A stretch of DNA of 64,000 bases from Flavobacteriia bacterium (GCA_004293165.1 RDYL01000008.1:62001-126000), one strand, 5' to 3'; positions 25,854 to 34,371 are shown, counted from the first letter of the stretch. Notes: a model not told the origin generated them from the sequence alone. Made by a program: numbers and translations.

Positions 25854-26465
25854 TTAGAATTTGTAGTTAACTCCGAAAGTAACTGCTCTCCAGTCTCCAC
25901 CGAAAGAGAAAGTATTAGTTTTGTCAGCTCCATCTCCTCCGTTATCGTTAGATGAGTAACCTAAAACAGCTACACCAGCTTCGATAGAGAAGTTAGAAGA
26001 TACGAAATAGTTCATACCAGCTCCTAAACCAAAACCAACTTCTTTAGACTCAAATTTAGAACCATAAAGTGTCCCGTCAGTTTCATCAAACTCATCGCTT
26101 AAAGTAGTATAATCTAAACCTAATTGAGCGAATAATGAAAATTTAGACGCTGGAGTAAAATAGTAACGACCAAAAGCTCCTAATCCAAATCCAGAATTAG
26201 TTGCATCAGCAGCACCATTATCCCATTTTAAAGATTGAAAACCTAAAGAAGCACCAACAGCAACATTTTCAGTTACAAAATAACCTACTTTAGGAGCAAT
26301 TTCAAAAGCATTTGCTTTAAAATCTCCTGTTTTAGCAGAACCTAAAGTTACAGCTCCAGAAACGAATACATCTCCTTTAGCAAAACCTTCGTTTGCTTTT
26401 TCTTCTTGTGCGTTAGCAAAACCGAAAGCCAATAATGCTACTGCAGATAATAAAACTTTTTTCAT
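25854..26465 (-). CDS. Outer-membrane beta-barrel protein
   Basis: 203 residues. Signal peptide MKKVLLSAVALLAFGFANAQ, then alternating strands with turn-like loops and a C-terminal strand ending in GVNYKF with an aromatic final residue, the usual barrel-insertion signal. Length suggests an 8-stranded barrel of the OmpA/OprF or opacity type, without a peptidoglycan-binding domain. Function is unknown, probably structural. A -7 box TAAATTTG lies upstream on the minus strand near 26494-26501. Confidence 0.88.
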   Translation of the reverse strand: MKKVLLSAVALLAFGFANAQEEKANEGFAKGDVFVSGAVTLGSAKTGDFKANAFEIAPKVGYFVTENVAVGASLGFQSLKWDNGAADATNSGFGLGAFGRYYFTPASKFSLFAQLGLDYTTLSDEFDETDGTLYGSKFESKEVGFGLGAGMNYFVSSNFSIEAGVAVLGYSSNDNGGDGADKTNTFSFGGDWRAVTFGVNYKF

Positions 26466-26844
26466 GTTTAGTTTAAATTTAAAGTTAATAGGGCAAATTT
26501 ATAGCATTTTTTCATACAAAATAACATGTTTAGTTATGTTATTAACAATTTTATTAACAACAAAAATAAACACTATTCATAATCAAACACTTAAGATACA
26601 AAAAAACTAAAAATTTAATTTTTTTTTAATAAAAAATACTAACGAAAATAAAATAAAAAAAACAGTAAGTAATTGAATATCAATTATTTCCTAAAAACGA
26701 TAAAAAATGCATTTTATCGATAAAAATACTTAAAAGCGCTAAAAAGCGTTATTGTTGTAGGTCTTTTAGTAGAAAAGATAAAAAATAGAGAACATTTATA
26801 CGAATTAGTACCGATTTGAATTTTTAACAACCAAACACAAACAG
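26466..26844. other. Divergent intergenic region between two barrel genes
   Basis: Very AT-rich, with no gene. It holds the -7 box of the leftward barrel gene and a near-palindrome CGATAAAA(A)TGCATTTTATCG at 26698-26719. A short GCGCT/AGCGT hairpin lies around 26736-26749. Either may be an operator; nothing proves it. Confidence 0.45.
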
Positions 26845-27399
26845 ATGAAAAAAACAATCGCAACATTGATTTTACTGGTTCTAGGAACGGGTATATCACA
26901 AGCACAATTACTAGAATTTGGAGTAAAAGGAGGCGTTAATTTTGCTAATTACACTGGAGGTGACGTTTCGGGGGTGGATTTTAAAACCATTACAAGCTAC
27001 CATGCTGGAATGGTTATGGAACTAAAAGTATTTGAAAACTTTGCCATACAACCCGAACTTTTATACTCTACTCAAGGTGCCGAATTAGAAGGTTTAGGCG
27101 ACCAAGTTAAAAACGAGTTAGGCTACTTATCAATACCTGTACTTGCTAAGTTTTATTTAACTTCTAACGAATTAAGTTTAGAACTAGGACCACAAGCTTC
27201 TTTTTTAGTAAGTGAACGCAATGAAGTAGATGCTAACGACACCAACTCTTTTGAATTTGGAATTGCAGGAGGATTAAGTTATAAAATAACCAAAAGTATA
27301 TTTGTATCTGGACGCTATGTAGCAGGCCTAACAGAAGCTAAAAAAGATGCCGATGTAAAAAACTCTTTAATTCAGTTTTCTGTAGGGTATATGTTTTAA
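26845..27399 (+). CDS. Outer-membrane beta-barrel (porin-like) protein
   Basis: 184 residues. Signal peptide MKKTIATLILLVLGTGISQA, then LEFGVKGGVNFANYTGGD, typical of the PorT-like beta-barrel family of Bacteroidota, and a C terminus ending IQFSVGYMF with a final aromatic residue. It is likely an 8-stranded barrel. Function is unknown. It is monocistronic and followed by a terminator. Confidence 0.88.
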   Translation: MKKTIATLILLVLGTGISQAQLLEFGVKGGVNFANYTGGDVSGVDFKTITSYHAGMVMELKVFENFAIQPELLYSTQGAELEGLGDQVKNELGYLSIPVLAKFYLTSNELSLELGPQASFLVSERNEVDANDTNSFEFGIAGGLSYKITKSIFVSGRYVAGLTEAKKDADVKNSLIQFSVGYMF

Positions 27400-27457
27400 C
27401 TAATTGCCAAAACATACTTTATAGTATAAGAGTAATTAAAAATCACAATATTTTATT

Positions 27458-27487
27458 AAAACCATTCTTAAAAGGAATGGTTTTTTT
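27458..27487 (+). terminator. Terminator after the porin-like gene
   Basis: AAAACCATTC/GAATGGTTTT with a TTAAAA loop and T run. Confidence 0.85.
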
Positions 27488-27508
27488 ATTTTTACAAAAA
27501 CAATCGTC

Positions 27509-27922
27509 ATGAAGATCATCATTATAAACGGTCCAAACCTTAACTTATTAGGCAAACGTGAACCCGAAGTTTATGGAAATGAAACCTTTGAATCGTATTT
27601 TAAAAAGTTACAAATTCAGTTTCCTAATGCTACATTAGAATATTTTCAAAGTAATATAGAAGGAGAAATTATTTCTAAACTTCAAGAGACCGGATTTTCG
27701 TATGATGGTATTGTTTTAAACGCTGGTGCTTATACACATACTTCTATAGGAATTGGCGATGCCATAAAAGCAATTACTACACCTGTGGTAGAAGTGCATA
27801 TTTCCAATACATTCGCAAGAGAATCTTTTCGTCATCAATCGTATATTTCACCCAATGCAAAAGGGGTTATAATTGGCTTTGGATTGGAGAGTTATGAGTT
27901 GGGGGTGAGAGCTTTTGTGTAG
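27509..27922 (+). CDS. aroQ: 3-dehydroquinate dehydratase, type II
   Basis: 137 residues, typical of the type II enzyme, which dehydrates 3-dehydroquinate in the shikimate pathway. It carries IINGPNLNLLGKREPEVYG (with the catalytic Tyr region), LNAGAYTHTSIGIGDAI and VEVHISNTFARESFRHQSYI (catalytic His). The last residues (ESYELGVRAFV) are encoded by a stretch resembling the 7-bp-period repeat. The stop codon overlaps the first bases of a tandem repeat array, so the C terminus may have been reshaped. Confidence 0.95.
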   Translation: MKIIIINGPNLNLLGKREPEVYGNETFESYFKKLQIQFPNATLEYFQSNIEGEIISKLQETGFSYDGIVLNAGAYTHTSIGIGDAIKAITTPVVEVHISNTFARESFRHQSYISPNAKGVIIGFGLESYELGVRAFV

Positions 27923-28217
27923 CGTTGCACTTTGTTATTACACAGAGATGCTCCGAGTAAAAGGAGATGCACAGAGGTTTTTATATACTATGTGTGGAAG
28001 GAGAGTTTGGGAGAGCATTGCACTTGGTTATTACACAGAGTTGCTCCGAGTAAAATGTGATGTATCGAGGTTTTATATGCTATGTGTGGAAGGAGAGTTT
28101 GGGAGAGCGTTGCAATTGGTTATTACACTGAGATGCTCCGAGTAAAAAAGAGATGCACCGAGTTTTTTATATACTATGTGTGGAAAGAGAGTTTGGCAGA
28201 GCGTTGCGCTTGGTTAA
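27921..28217 (+). repeat. Tandem array of 92-94-bp units before the GxxExxY gene
   Basis: Three units start at 27921, 28014 and 28106, and a partial fourth starts at 28200. Each begins AGCRTTGCRMTTKGTTA, continues TTACACAGAG, GCTCCGAGTAAAA and a GATGyAyMGAG motif. It then passes through a TATRCTATGTGTGG stretch to end GGAGAGTTTGG or AGAGAGTTTGG. Units differ at scattered positions. One frame stays open across them but no protein-like pattern emerges. Confidence 0.85.
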
Positions 28218-28249
28218 TTCAAGAATATTTATAAAATTGAAATTATATT

Positions 28250-28621
28250 ATGGAAGTTGATAAGTTAACAGAACAAGTAATTGGTTTAGCTATTGAAGTT
28301 CATCGTCATTTAGGTCCGGGATTATTAGAATCTGCTTATCAAGAATGTTTATACTATGAATTAAAAAAAGCTAATTTGAAAGTTGAACGAGAGAAAAAAC
28401 TTCCAATTGCTTACAAAGAAATCAAATTAGATCATGGGTATAAAATTGATTTATTGATAGAAGATCAATTAGTTCTTGAATTAAAAACAGTTGAAACTTT
28501 TACGGATGTTCATAAAGCACAAATATTAACGTATATGAGATTAGGGAATTACAATACAGGGTTACTCATTAATTTTAATACCAAATTATTATCTCAAGGA
28601 ATTAAAAGATTTTCCATGTAA
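28250..28621 (+). CDS. GxxExxY protein, PD-(D/E)XK nuclease-like
   Basis: 123 residues. The name-giving motif is G24-L-L-E27-S-A-Y30 inside HRHLGPGLLESAYQECLYYE. It is followed by a PD-(D/E)XK-like core: D67 (YKIDLLI) and E77-L-K79 (LVLELKTVE), the expected metal-binding acidic residues and Lys. The family is usually taken as nuclease-like; no activity is known to me. There is no signal peptide. It stands alone, with a tandem array of about 93-bp units upstream and one of about 76-bp units downstream. Both contain ACACAGAG-type motifs but in opposite orientation, which suggests that gene and arrays travel or are maintained together. Confidence 0.85.
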   Translation: MEVDKLTEQVIGLAIEVHRHLGPGLLESAYQECLYYELKKANLKVEREKKLPIAYKEIKLDHGYKIDLLIEDQLVLELKTVETFTDVHKAQILTYMRLGNYNTGLLINFNTKLLSQGIKRFSM

Positions 28622-28649
28622 CAATAATTATCACAAAACGTCTAAAGTA

Positions 28650-29056
28650 TAACGTCCGAAGCTTCGGACTCTGTGTAACTCTCTTAAGACAAAGAAAATA
28701 TAAAAAAGCTTGGTGTAGCTCTGTGTAAAAATTAAGTGAAACGCCTCGGTGTAGCTCTCTAAAGACAAAGAAAATCAAAAAAAAGCTCTGTGAAGCTCTG
28801 TTTAAAAAATAAGTGAAACGCCTCGGTGTAGCTCTCTCAAGACAAAGAAAATCAAAAAAAGCTCTGTGTAGCTCTGTTTAAAAAATAAGTGAAACGCCTC
28901 GGTGTAGCTCTCTCAAGACAAAGAAAATCAAAAAAAGCTCTGTGTAGCTCTGTGTAAAAAACAAGTGAAACGTCCGAAGCTTCGGACTCCGTGTAACTCA
29001 TTATAGACAAAGAAAATCAAAAAAAAAGCTCTGTGTAGCTCTGTGTAAAAAAAATC
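28650..29056 (+). repeat. Tandem array of about 76-bp units after the GxxExxY gene
   Basis: Five units: about 28650-28735, 28736-28812, 28813-28888, 28889-28964 and 28965-29056. The three middle units are nearly identical: GTGAAACGCCTCGGTGTAGC, then CTCTCAAGACAAAG and AGCTCTGTGTAGCTCTG. Only the first and last units carry the perfect 16-bp palindrome GTCCGAAGCTTCGGAC, in place of the GCCTCGG part. Single relatives occur at 53480-53550 and 53944-54010. Confidence 0.9.
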
Positions 29057-29063
29057 AAACCAA

Positions 29064-31529
29064 ATGAAACAACAAATTACTTTACTCCTACTGGTTTTTA
29101 CCACCATTTCCTTTGCACAAATAAAAGGAACCGTTAAAGATAAAGAAGGAAATCCATTACCCTTTGTAAATATTTATATTGAGAATACTTATATAGGTAC
29201 TACTTCTAACGAATTGGGGAAATATGAATTAAATACAACTGAAAAAAACAATGTGCATTTGATTTTTCAGTATTTAGGATTTAAAACACAAAAACAAATT
29301 CTTAACATTTCTCAATTTCCGTATGAATTTGATGTGGTTTTAGTGGAAGAAGATTTTCAGTTGAAAGAAGTTGTGGTTATGAACGGAGAAAATCCAGCCA
29401 ATGAAATAATCCGAAACGCTATAAAAGCAAAAAAGAAAAACGCTGCCAAAACGGATAAATTTGAAGCTGATTTTTACTCAAGAGGTATTTTTAAAGCTAA
29501 GGATATTCCTAAAAAATTTATGGGCGTTGAAATTGGTGATTTAGAAGGCAACTTAGATTCGACCCGTAGTGGTATTATTTACCAATCGGAAACCGTTTCT
29601 AAGATAAAATTTGAAAAACCTAATAATTTAAAGGAAGAAATTATTGCTTCCAAAATTGCTGGTGATGATAATGGTTTTAGTTACAATACCGCCTTAAATA
29701 CCAATTACGATTTCTATGGAAATTATGTTGATTTTGGCATTAACATGGTCTCTCCTATTGCAGATAATGCTTTTACTTATTACAAATATAAATTAGAGAG
29801 CACGTTTTACGACGATAAAAACCAATTAATCAATAAAATTTTGGTGACTCCAAAACGAGATAAAGAACCCGTTTTTGAAGGATATATTTACATTGTTGAA
29901 GATTCATGGGCTATTTACGGAATTGATTTAGACATTAAAGGTTACAGAATGCAACAACCTATTTTAGAGTCAATGAAAATAACCCAAAACTTTAGTTACA
30001 ACACTGAAAATAAAATTTGGGCAAAAAACATTCAAACGTTAGATTTTAGTGCCGGTATTTTTGGTATGAAATTCGCAGGAAAGTTTACCCACGTATTTAC
30101 TAATTATACCTTTAAAGAAGCTTTCGATAAAAAAACCTTTGGAAAAGAAGTGGTAACCTTTGCCGAAAATGCTAATAAAAAAGAAGAAACCTATTGGAAT
30201 GAATATCGACCAGTTCCATTAACTACTGAAGAATCTACTAATTACATTAAGAAAGATAGCATCCAGACCATTAGAAAGTCACAAGTGTATTTAGACTCGA
30301 TAGATGCTAAAGGAAATAAATTCAAATTACTTAAAATTATTACAGGATATAACTATAAAAATTCGTTTAATAATTGGAATTTTAACTATCAAGGACTCAC
30401 CAATTTGGGTTCTCTAAGTTATAATACGGTTCAAGGGTACAATTTAGACAGTGGGTTCTCCTATAGAAAATGGAATGAAGAAACAGGAAAATTCACCTCG
30501 ATTTCTTCTACCTTTAATTATGGTTTTTCTGAAGATAGACTTCGTGTAAAAGGAAATTTCTACCATCGATTCAACAACCGAAACAATGCATATATTAGTT
30601 TAAATGGTGGAAGTGCAATTAGTCAGTTCAATCCGAGTGAACCAATCAGTAATTTAGTGAATTCGGTAGCAACCTTATTCTTTAAAAACAATTATATGAA
30701 ATTGTACAATAAAGAATTTGCAGAAATTAACTATGGAAGAGAAGTAGTAAACGGCATTTTTGCTTCCGGAAAACTGATGTACGAAAACCGAAGAGCCTTA
30801 TTCAATACAACTGATTATACCATTATTAAAAGTGATGATTTGTACTTTTCAAATGATCCGTTACAACCAGATAATTATACTTCTGTTCCGTTTGTAAAGC
30901 ATCATATCATGAAGGCAAGTTTAGGAACACGAATTCGTTTTGGTCAAAAATATATTTCGCGTCCTGACGGAAAAATCAACATTCAAAATGATGATTATCC
31001 AATTGTAAGCTTCTATTACGAAAAAGCATTTGGTGCTTCTAACAGTAATTACCATTATGATTTAATTAGTGGAACCGTTGATTACAACAAAACCATCGGT
31101 AATAAAGGTGATTTTGGCTTACGCTTTAAAGCGGGTAAATTCTTTAATGCTGATAACATCTCGTTTGTTGATTATAAACATTTCAACGGAAATCAAACAC
31201 ATGTGACCCTATTGAATAATTCTTTAAACTCATTTAATTTGCTTCCATATTATAGTCATTCTACAAATGATGCATATTTGGAAACTCATATAGAACACAA
31301 TTTTAAAGGTTACATTATGAATAAAATTCCATTATTAAATAAATTACAATGGAATTTAATTGGTGGTTTTCATCAGTTGAACATTCCTAACATGAAACCA
31401 TATCAAGAGTTTACCGTTGGATTTGACAACATTGGTTGGGGTAAATTCAGATTCTTACGTGTAGATTATGTAAGAAGCTATCAAAATGGTTTTCAAGGAG
31501 ATGGGGTAATGTTTGGGTTGAAGTTTTAA
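29064..31529 (+). CDS. DUF5686 protein with carboxypeptidase-like regulatory domain
   Basis: 821 residues. Signal peptide MKQQITLLLLVFTTISFAQ, a CarboxypepD_reg-like domain (about 20-95: IKGTVKDKEGNPLPFVNIYI), the NPANEIIRNAIKAKKKN linker typical of DUF5686, then a long beta-rich part that probably forms an outer-membrane barrel ending in GVMFGLKF. There is no TonB plug domain. The function of the family is unknown; it is abundant in Bacteroidota. The start lies only 8 nt past the repeat array, so its promoter must lie in or beyond the repeats. Confidence 0.88.
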   Translation: MKQQITLLLLVFTTISFAQIKGTVKDKEGNPLPFVNIYIENTYIGTTSNELGKYELNTTEKNNVHLIFQYLGFKTQKQILNISQFPYEFDVVLVEEDFQLKEVVVMNGENPANEIIRNAIKAKKKNAAKTDKFEADFYSRGIFKAKDIPKKFMGVEIGDLEGNLDSTRSGIIYQSETVSKIKFEKPNNLKEEIIASKIAGDDNGFSYNTALNTNYDFYGNYVDFGINMVSPIADNAFTYYKYKLESTFYDDKNQLINKILVTPKRDKEPVFEGYIYIVEDSWAIYGIDLDIKGYRMQQPILESMKITQNFSYNTENKIWAKNIQTLDFSAGIFGMKFAGKFTHVFTNYTFKEAFDKKTFGKEVVTFAENANKKEETYWNEYRPVPLTTEESTNYIKKDSIQTIRKSQVYLDSIDAKGNKFKLLKIITGYNYKNSFNNWNFNYQGLTNLGSLSYNTVQGYNLDSGFSYRKWNEETGKFTSISSTFNYGFSEDRLRVKGNFYHRFNNRNNAYISLNGGSAISQFNPSEPISNLVNSVATLFFKNNYMKLYNKEFAEINYGREVVNGIFASGKLMYENRRALFNTTDYTIIKSDDLYFSNDPLQPDNYTSVPFVKHHIMKASLGTRIRFGQKYISRPDGKINIQNDDYPIVSFYYEKAFGASNSNYHYDLISGTVDYNKTIGNKGDFGLRFKAGKFFNADNISFVDYKHFNGNQTHVTLLNNSLNSFNLLPYYSHSTNDAYLETHIEHNFKGYIMNKIPLLNKLQWNLIGGFHQLNIPNMKPYQEFTVGFDNIGWGKFRFLRVDYVRSYQNGFQGDGVMFGLKF

Positions 31530-31573
31530 ATCTTAAAGTTCTTTAATTAGAGGAAGTTGAATTGAATATTTAT

Positions 31574-31581
31574 TATATTTG
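31574..31581 (+). promoter_or_regulatory. -7 box of the toxin-antitoxin pair
   Basis: TATATTTG 22 nt before the antitoxin ATG; no TTG at the proper -33 distance. Confidence 0.45.
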
Positions 31582-31603
31582 TATATTGAAATTCTAATTT
31601 ATT

Positions 31604-31822
31604 ATGACAACATCAGCAATAAAACACGTAAATATTAAACTCAAAAATTTACCTGATACTTTGGTAGAAGAAGTGGAAAAATACATTGATTTTCTTGCAT
31701 TTAAATACTCCCAAGAAAGTCAAGATGTGCCTCAGTGGCACAAAGATGTTGTATTACAACGCATTGAAAGTCAAGAATCTCCTGTTGATGCTTTTAGAAT
31801 GATAGAAGAATTAGAAGGCTAA
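31604..31822 (+). CDS. DUF2281-type antitoxin
   Basis: 72 residues. LKNLPDTLVEEVEKYIDFLA is the DUF2281 pattern (a short N-terminal dimerising helix), followed by an acidic C-terminal tail (AFRMIEELEG) that would wrap around a toxin. The RelE/ParE-like gene follows after 2 nt. Antitoxin role is inferred from family and pairing. Confidence 0.8.
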   Translation: MTTSAIKHVNIKLKNLPDTLVEEVEKYIDFLAFKYSQESQDVPQWHKDVVLQRIESQESPVDAFRMIEELEG

Positions 31823-31824
31823 CC

Positions 31825-32121
31825 ATGATTAAGTACCAAATAGTTGCTGACCCGAGAGTTGCCAATGATTTGAAAGAAGCTCGTGATTTCTTAACTTCAA
31901 GAAGAAAAGGATATGGCAGTAAATTCTTAAAAGAATACAAAGCTCTTTTAAAAACCTTACAAAGTAATCCAGAGTTCCAAGTAAGATACAAGAACATTCA
32001 TTGTTTACCATTGAAAACATTCAGGTATATGGTTCATTTTACTGTTGATATCTCTAACAAAACAGTTCATATATACGCTGTGCTTTCAACTCATCAAAAT
32101 CCTAATAAACATTGGTTATAA
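31825..32121 (+). CDS. RelE/ParE-family toxin
   Basis: 98 residues. The ParE/RelE fold pattern is visible: helical hairpin VANDLKEARDFLTSRRKGYG and KFLKEYKALLKTLQSNPEFQ, then strands with KNIHCLPLKTFRYMVHFTV and VHIYAVLSTHQNPNKHW. Members either cut mRNA at the ribosome (RelE) or poison gyrase (ParE). The conserved basic residues and the pattern ending in a short strand suit the ParE side, but this cannot be settled by eye. It is translationally linked with the antitoxin and ends at a terminator. Confidence 0.85.
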   Translation: MIKYQIVADPRVANDLKEARDFLTSRRKGYGSKFLKEYKALLKTLQSNPEFQVRYKNIHCLPLKTFRYMVHFTVDISNKTVHIYAVLSTHQNPNKHWL

Positions 32122-32127
32122 ATTATT

Positions 32128-32158
32128 AAAGACATTTCTAAACGAAATGTCTTTTTTT
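32128..32158 (+). terminator. Terminator of the toxin-antitoxin operon
   Basis: GACATTTC/GAAATGTC with a TAAAC loop and a run of seven T. Confidence 0.85.
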
Positions 32159-32531
32159 ATTAGTTTGCTTTGCTCATTACTTTAATTAGACACTTCTTGT
32201 TCTAAATTCAATTTTATCCTTTGGGTATACTAAAACAAATTATAATTGTGGTAATTAAAATTAGGTTTCTACAGATTTCAATACAATTTACCTTTATAAA
32301 ACTGAGGCTTTATGATGGCAAAATACACGATTTTACGATAGTGGAATTACTTTTTGTAAAACATAAGAAATGTTGTGTCACTCCTTTTTTGTTATGCTTA
32401 ACGTAACCTAATGTTTTTAATTTATATTTGCTTACTATTTATAATTAGTACTATATTAGTGCTATATCTATGCTATAATAGTGTTATATATAATTTCAAT
32501 ATTCTAAATAACTATTTATAATGGTTTATTC
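32159..32531 (+). promoter_or_regulatory. Long AT-rich upstream region of the orphan gene at 32532
   Basis: No gene is convincing. TATATTTG at 32423-32430 is a possible -7 box. Between 32440 and 32490 lies a run with an 11-bp period (CTATATTAGTG, CTATATCTATG, CTATAATAGTG, then TTATATA), about one helical turn per unit. It would fall in the transcribed leader if that -7 box is used. Confidence 0.45.
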
Positions 32532-33275
32532 ATGGGAAAATTAAAAGGTATTGTTCAGTTTACTGGAAGTTTTAATGGTTTATCTTTTTATGAGTTAAAT
32601 GGTAAAATTGTGGTTCGGAAAACGGGTGGATTTGATGGTGAAAAAATTAAAAAAAGTGCTAATTATGCTCGTGTAAGAGAGAATAGTTCTGAATTTGCGC
32701 ATTGTGCCAAAGTGGGAAAATATTTTAGACTAGCAATAGCTTCTTCTTTGCTACCGCTTCGAATACCCTATTTACATAACCAAGTGGTACGATTACTACA
32801 AGGGATATTAAAATGGGACACCCATAATGCAAGAGGACAACGAACTGTTAGCCATGGTTTACTTACTCCAGAAGGTAAGAAAGCTGTTTTAGATTTTGAG
32901 TTTGACCCATGTAAACCTTTTAGTCGTTTTTTTCCTTTTAAGATGGCTGTTGATTTTACAATTGGTACTTTTGAAGTTCTAGATTTTTGTAACTCTGCTT
33001 TAACCGATCCTAAAAGTGCTGAACAAGTACAATTTCAATTGCATGTAGTAACTTTAGACTTTGACCGTTTTACGCCAGCTGAAACCCAAACAAGCGCAAT
33101 TATTTTAACCAACTTACGTGATAGCACCGTATATAATTTAAACATATCGTTTACTCCTACTCTAGCCGATTCTCGAGTGAAATTGGCGTTATTAGAAGTT
33201 TGTTTTTTACAGGAAGTTAATGACCGTTTCGTAAAATTAAAAGGTGGGGGATTGAAAATTGTGGGAACATGTTAA
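32532..33275 (+). CDS. Conserved-looking orphan protein, function unknown
   Basis: 247 residues starting MGKLKGIVQFTGSFNGLSFY. It has no signal peptide or membrane segment. The first 110 residues are basic and Gly/Lys-rich with RVRENSSEFAHCAKVGKYFR. The last half is beta-rich with repeated hydrophobic strands (TIGTFEVLDFCNSAL, VQFQLHVVTLDFDRF). I recognise no family. The N-terminal ring of K/R and the HNARGQRTVSHGLL segment suggest nucleic-acid or surface binding, but that is a guess. It stands alone between long AT-rich gaps and no partner is evident. Codon use looks like its neighbours. Confidence 0.7.
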   Translation: MGKLKGIVQFTGSFNGLSFYELNGKIVVRKTGGFDGEKIKKSANYARVRENSSEFAHCAKVGKYFRLAIASSLLPLRIPYLHNQVVRLLQGILKWDTHNARGQRTVSHGLLTPEGKKAVLDFEFDPCKPFSRFFPFKMAVDFTIGTFEVLDFCNSALTDPKSAEQVQFQLHVVTLDFDRFTPAETQTSAIILTNLRDSTVYNLNISFTPTLADSRVKLALLEVCFLQEVNDRFVKLKGGGLKIVGTC

Positions 33276-33570
33276 CATACATCTAACCTATTAAATTAAT
33301 AGGTAAAAATGTTATTTAGTATTAATATGAAGTAACTTAAACTACTAAACATTTATAATGTTTTAACTTTCCTAATAATATTTTCAGTTTTAACCAAAAA
33401 TAGATTTGAAAACATTACGATTGAAACAATAACATAAAATGTTTATTAAATATTATTCGTTTATAAATATGTGAAGTCTTAATAAATCTGTATCGATTTT
33501 TTTGACTAGACATGTAATTAAAGAATCATTTCATAAATAATTATTAAATAGTTGTAATTATCTCATTAAA
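33276..33570. other. Intergenic region, no gene seen
   Basis: AT-rich. A perfect short palindrome ACCTATTAAATTAATAGGT lies at 33286-33304, just past the orphan gene, and may act as a weak terminator although no T run follows. Otherwise nothing is recognised. Confidence 0.4.
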
Positions 33571-34314
33571 TTAATCAAAACATTCTAAAATTTCTGTTGC
33601 CTTTTGATTATAAGGATTATTTTGGTCTTTTGAGATTGTACTAAATTGTTGATAAGCTGCTTTCTCTTCATTTAGTTTTTTTAAGGTAAAACCTAATCGA
33701 TAAACTGCATCATAATAAAAAGCACTTTCTTTTTTTTGAGTTATTTTAGTATACCCCTCTTTAGCCACTTTGAAGTTTTTTAATTCATAACCAATTACTG
33801 CATGAAAGTAGATAGCTGTATCATTTTGCGGTTTTTTTATTAGAATTTCTTCCGACACTTCAAATGCAGCTTTCATTTTATTGTCGCGGTAAAGCACCAT
33901 TAGATTTTCAAAATTTGCATTTTCTGTTCCCATATAGTGAGGTAAACCTTCTTCTTTACTATAAAACTGGTCTATGGATTGGTTATGTGTTAAAGTGAAA
34001 TGTATAAAATAGCCTAAAACAAAGCCTATAGGAAGCAATACGGCGGCATATTTTAGATAATTGATACTGTTGTTTGTTTTTTTAGTAGCGCGAGCTATTG
34101 TTTCTATTCTTTCTTCTGTTTTACTGAACGTATATTTTAAGACTTCATAATCCCAATTGTTTTTTTCTAACACCATTTTTGCTCCCAGTAAGGAATCGTC
34201 TATAGGATTCGTTTTTTTTAATATTTCCAAAATACGCATACGTTCCTGTGGGTCGAAATCATCTTCTAGTGATTGCAACAGCAGTTCTAAATTAATATTT
34301 TGGTTTTCTGTCAT
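33571..34314 (-). CDS. Single-pass membrane protein with TPR-like tail, possible sigma-factor partner
   Basis: 247 residues from ATG 34314 (MTENQNINLELL). The in-frame codon at 34335 is TTG and lies close to a -7 box (TACTTTTG, 34350-34357), so the ATG is preferred. The cytosolic N-terminal part (about 1-80) is acidic and helical with DDFDPQERMRILEILKK. One transmembrane helix follows (about 88-108, AAVLLPIGFVLGYFIHFTL), then an extracytoplasmic TPR-like region (about 130-245: AIYFHAVIGYELKNFKVAKE). The layout (cytosolic helix, one TM, sensor) and place directly after an ECF sigma gene resemble an anti-sigma or regulator. No canonical anti-sigma motif is visible. Confidence 0.7.
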   Translation of the reverse strand: MTENQNINLELLLQSLEDDFDPQERMRILEILKKTNPIDDSLLGAKMVLEKNNWDYEVLKYTFSKTEERIETIARATKKTNNSINYLKYAAVLLPIGFVLGYFIHFTLTHNQSIDQFYSKEEGLPHYMGTENANFENLMVLYRDNKMKAAFEVSEEILIKKPQNDTAIYFHAVIGYELKNFKVAKEGYTKITQKKESAFYYDAVYRLGFTLKKLNEEKAAYQQFSTISKDQNNPYNQKATEILECFD

Positions 34315-34371
34315 AGTCTGTTTAAAACGATTCAATTATAAATTCTTCCCAAAAGTAATTTTTTTAGCTAA

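Noticed and set aside
27915..28145. 76-codon open frame through the 93-bp repeat array
   Set aside because: It follows the repeat units only, gives Cys- and Gly-rich text without protein character, and the units vary in length (92-94 bp), so the frame is not kept.
28650..29056. CRISPR-like array
   Set aside because: The units are joined directly without unique spacers, unit length is about 76 bp, and there are no cas genes in the window.
32221..32406. 61-codon frame between the toxin gene and the orphan gene
   Set aside because: Low-complexity hydrophobic text with no promoter at its start and an irregular end; looks like AT-rich chance.
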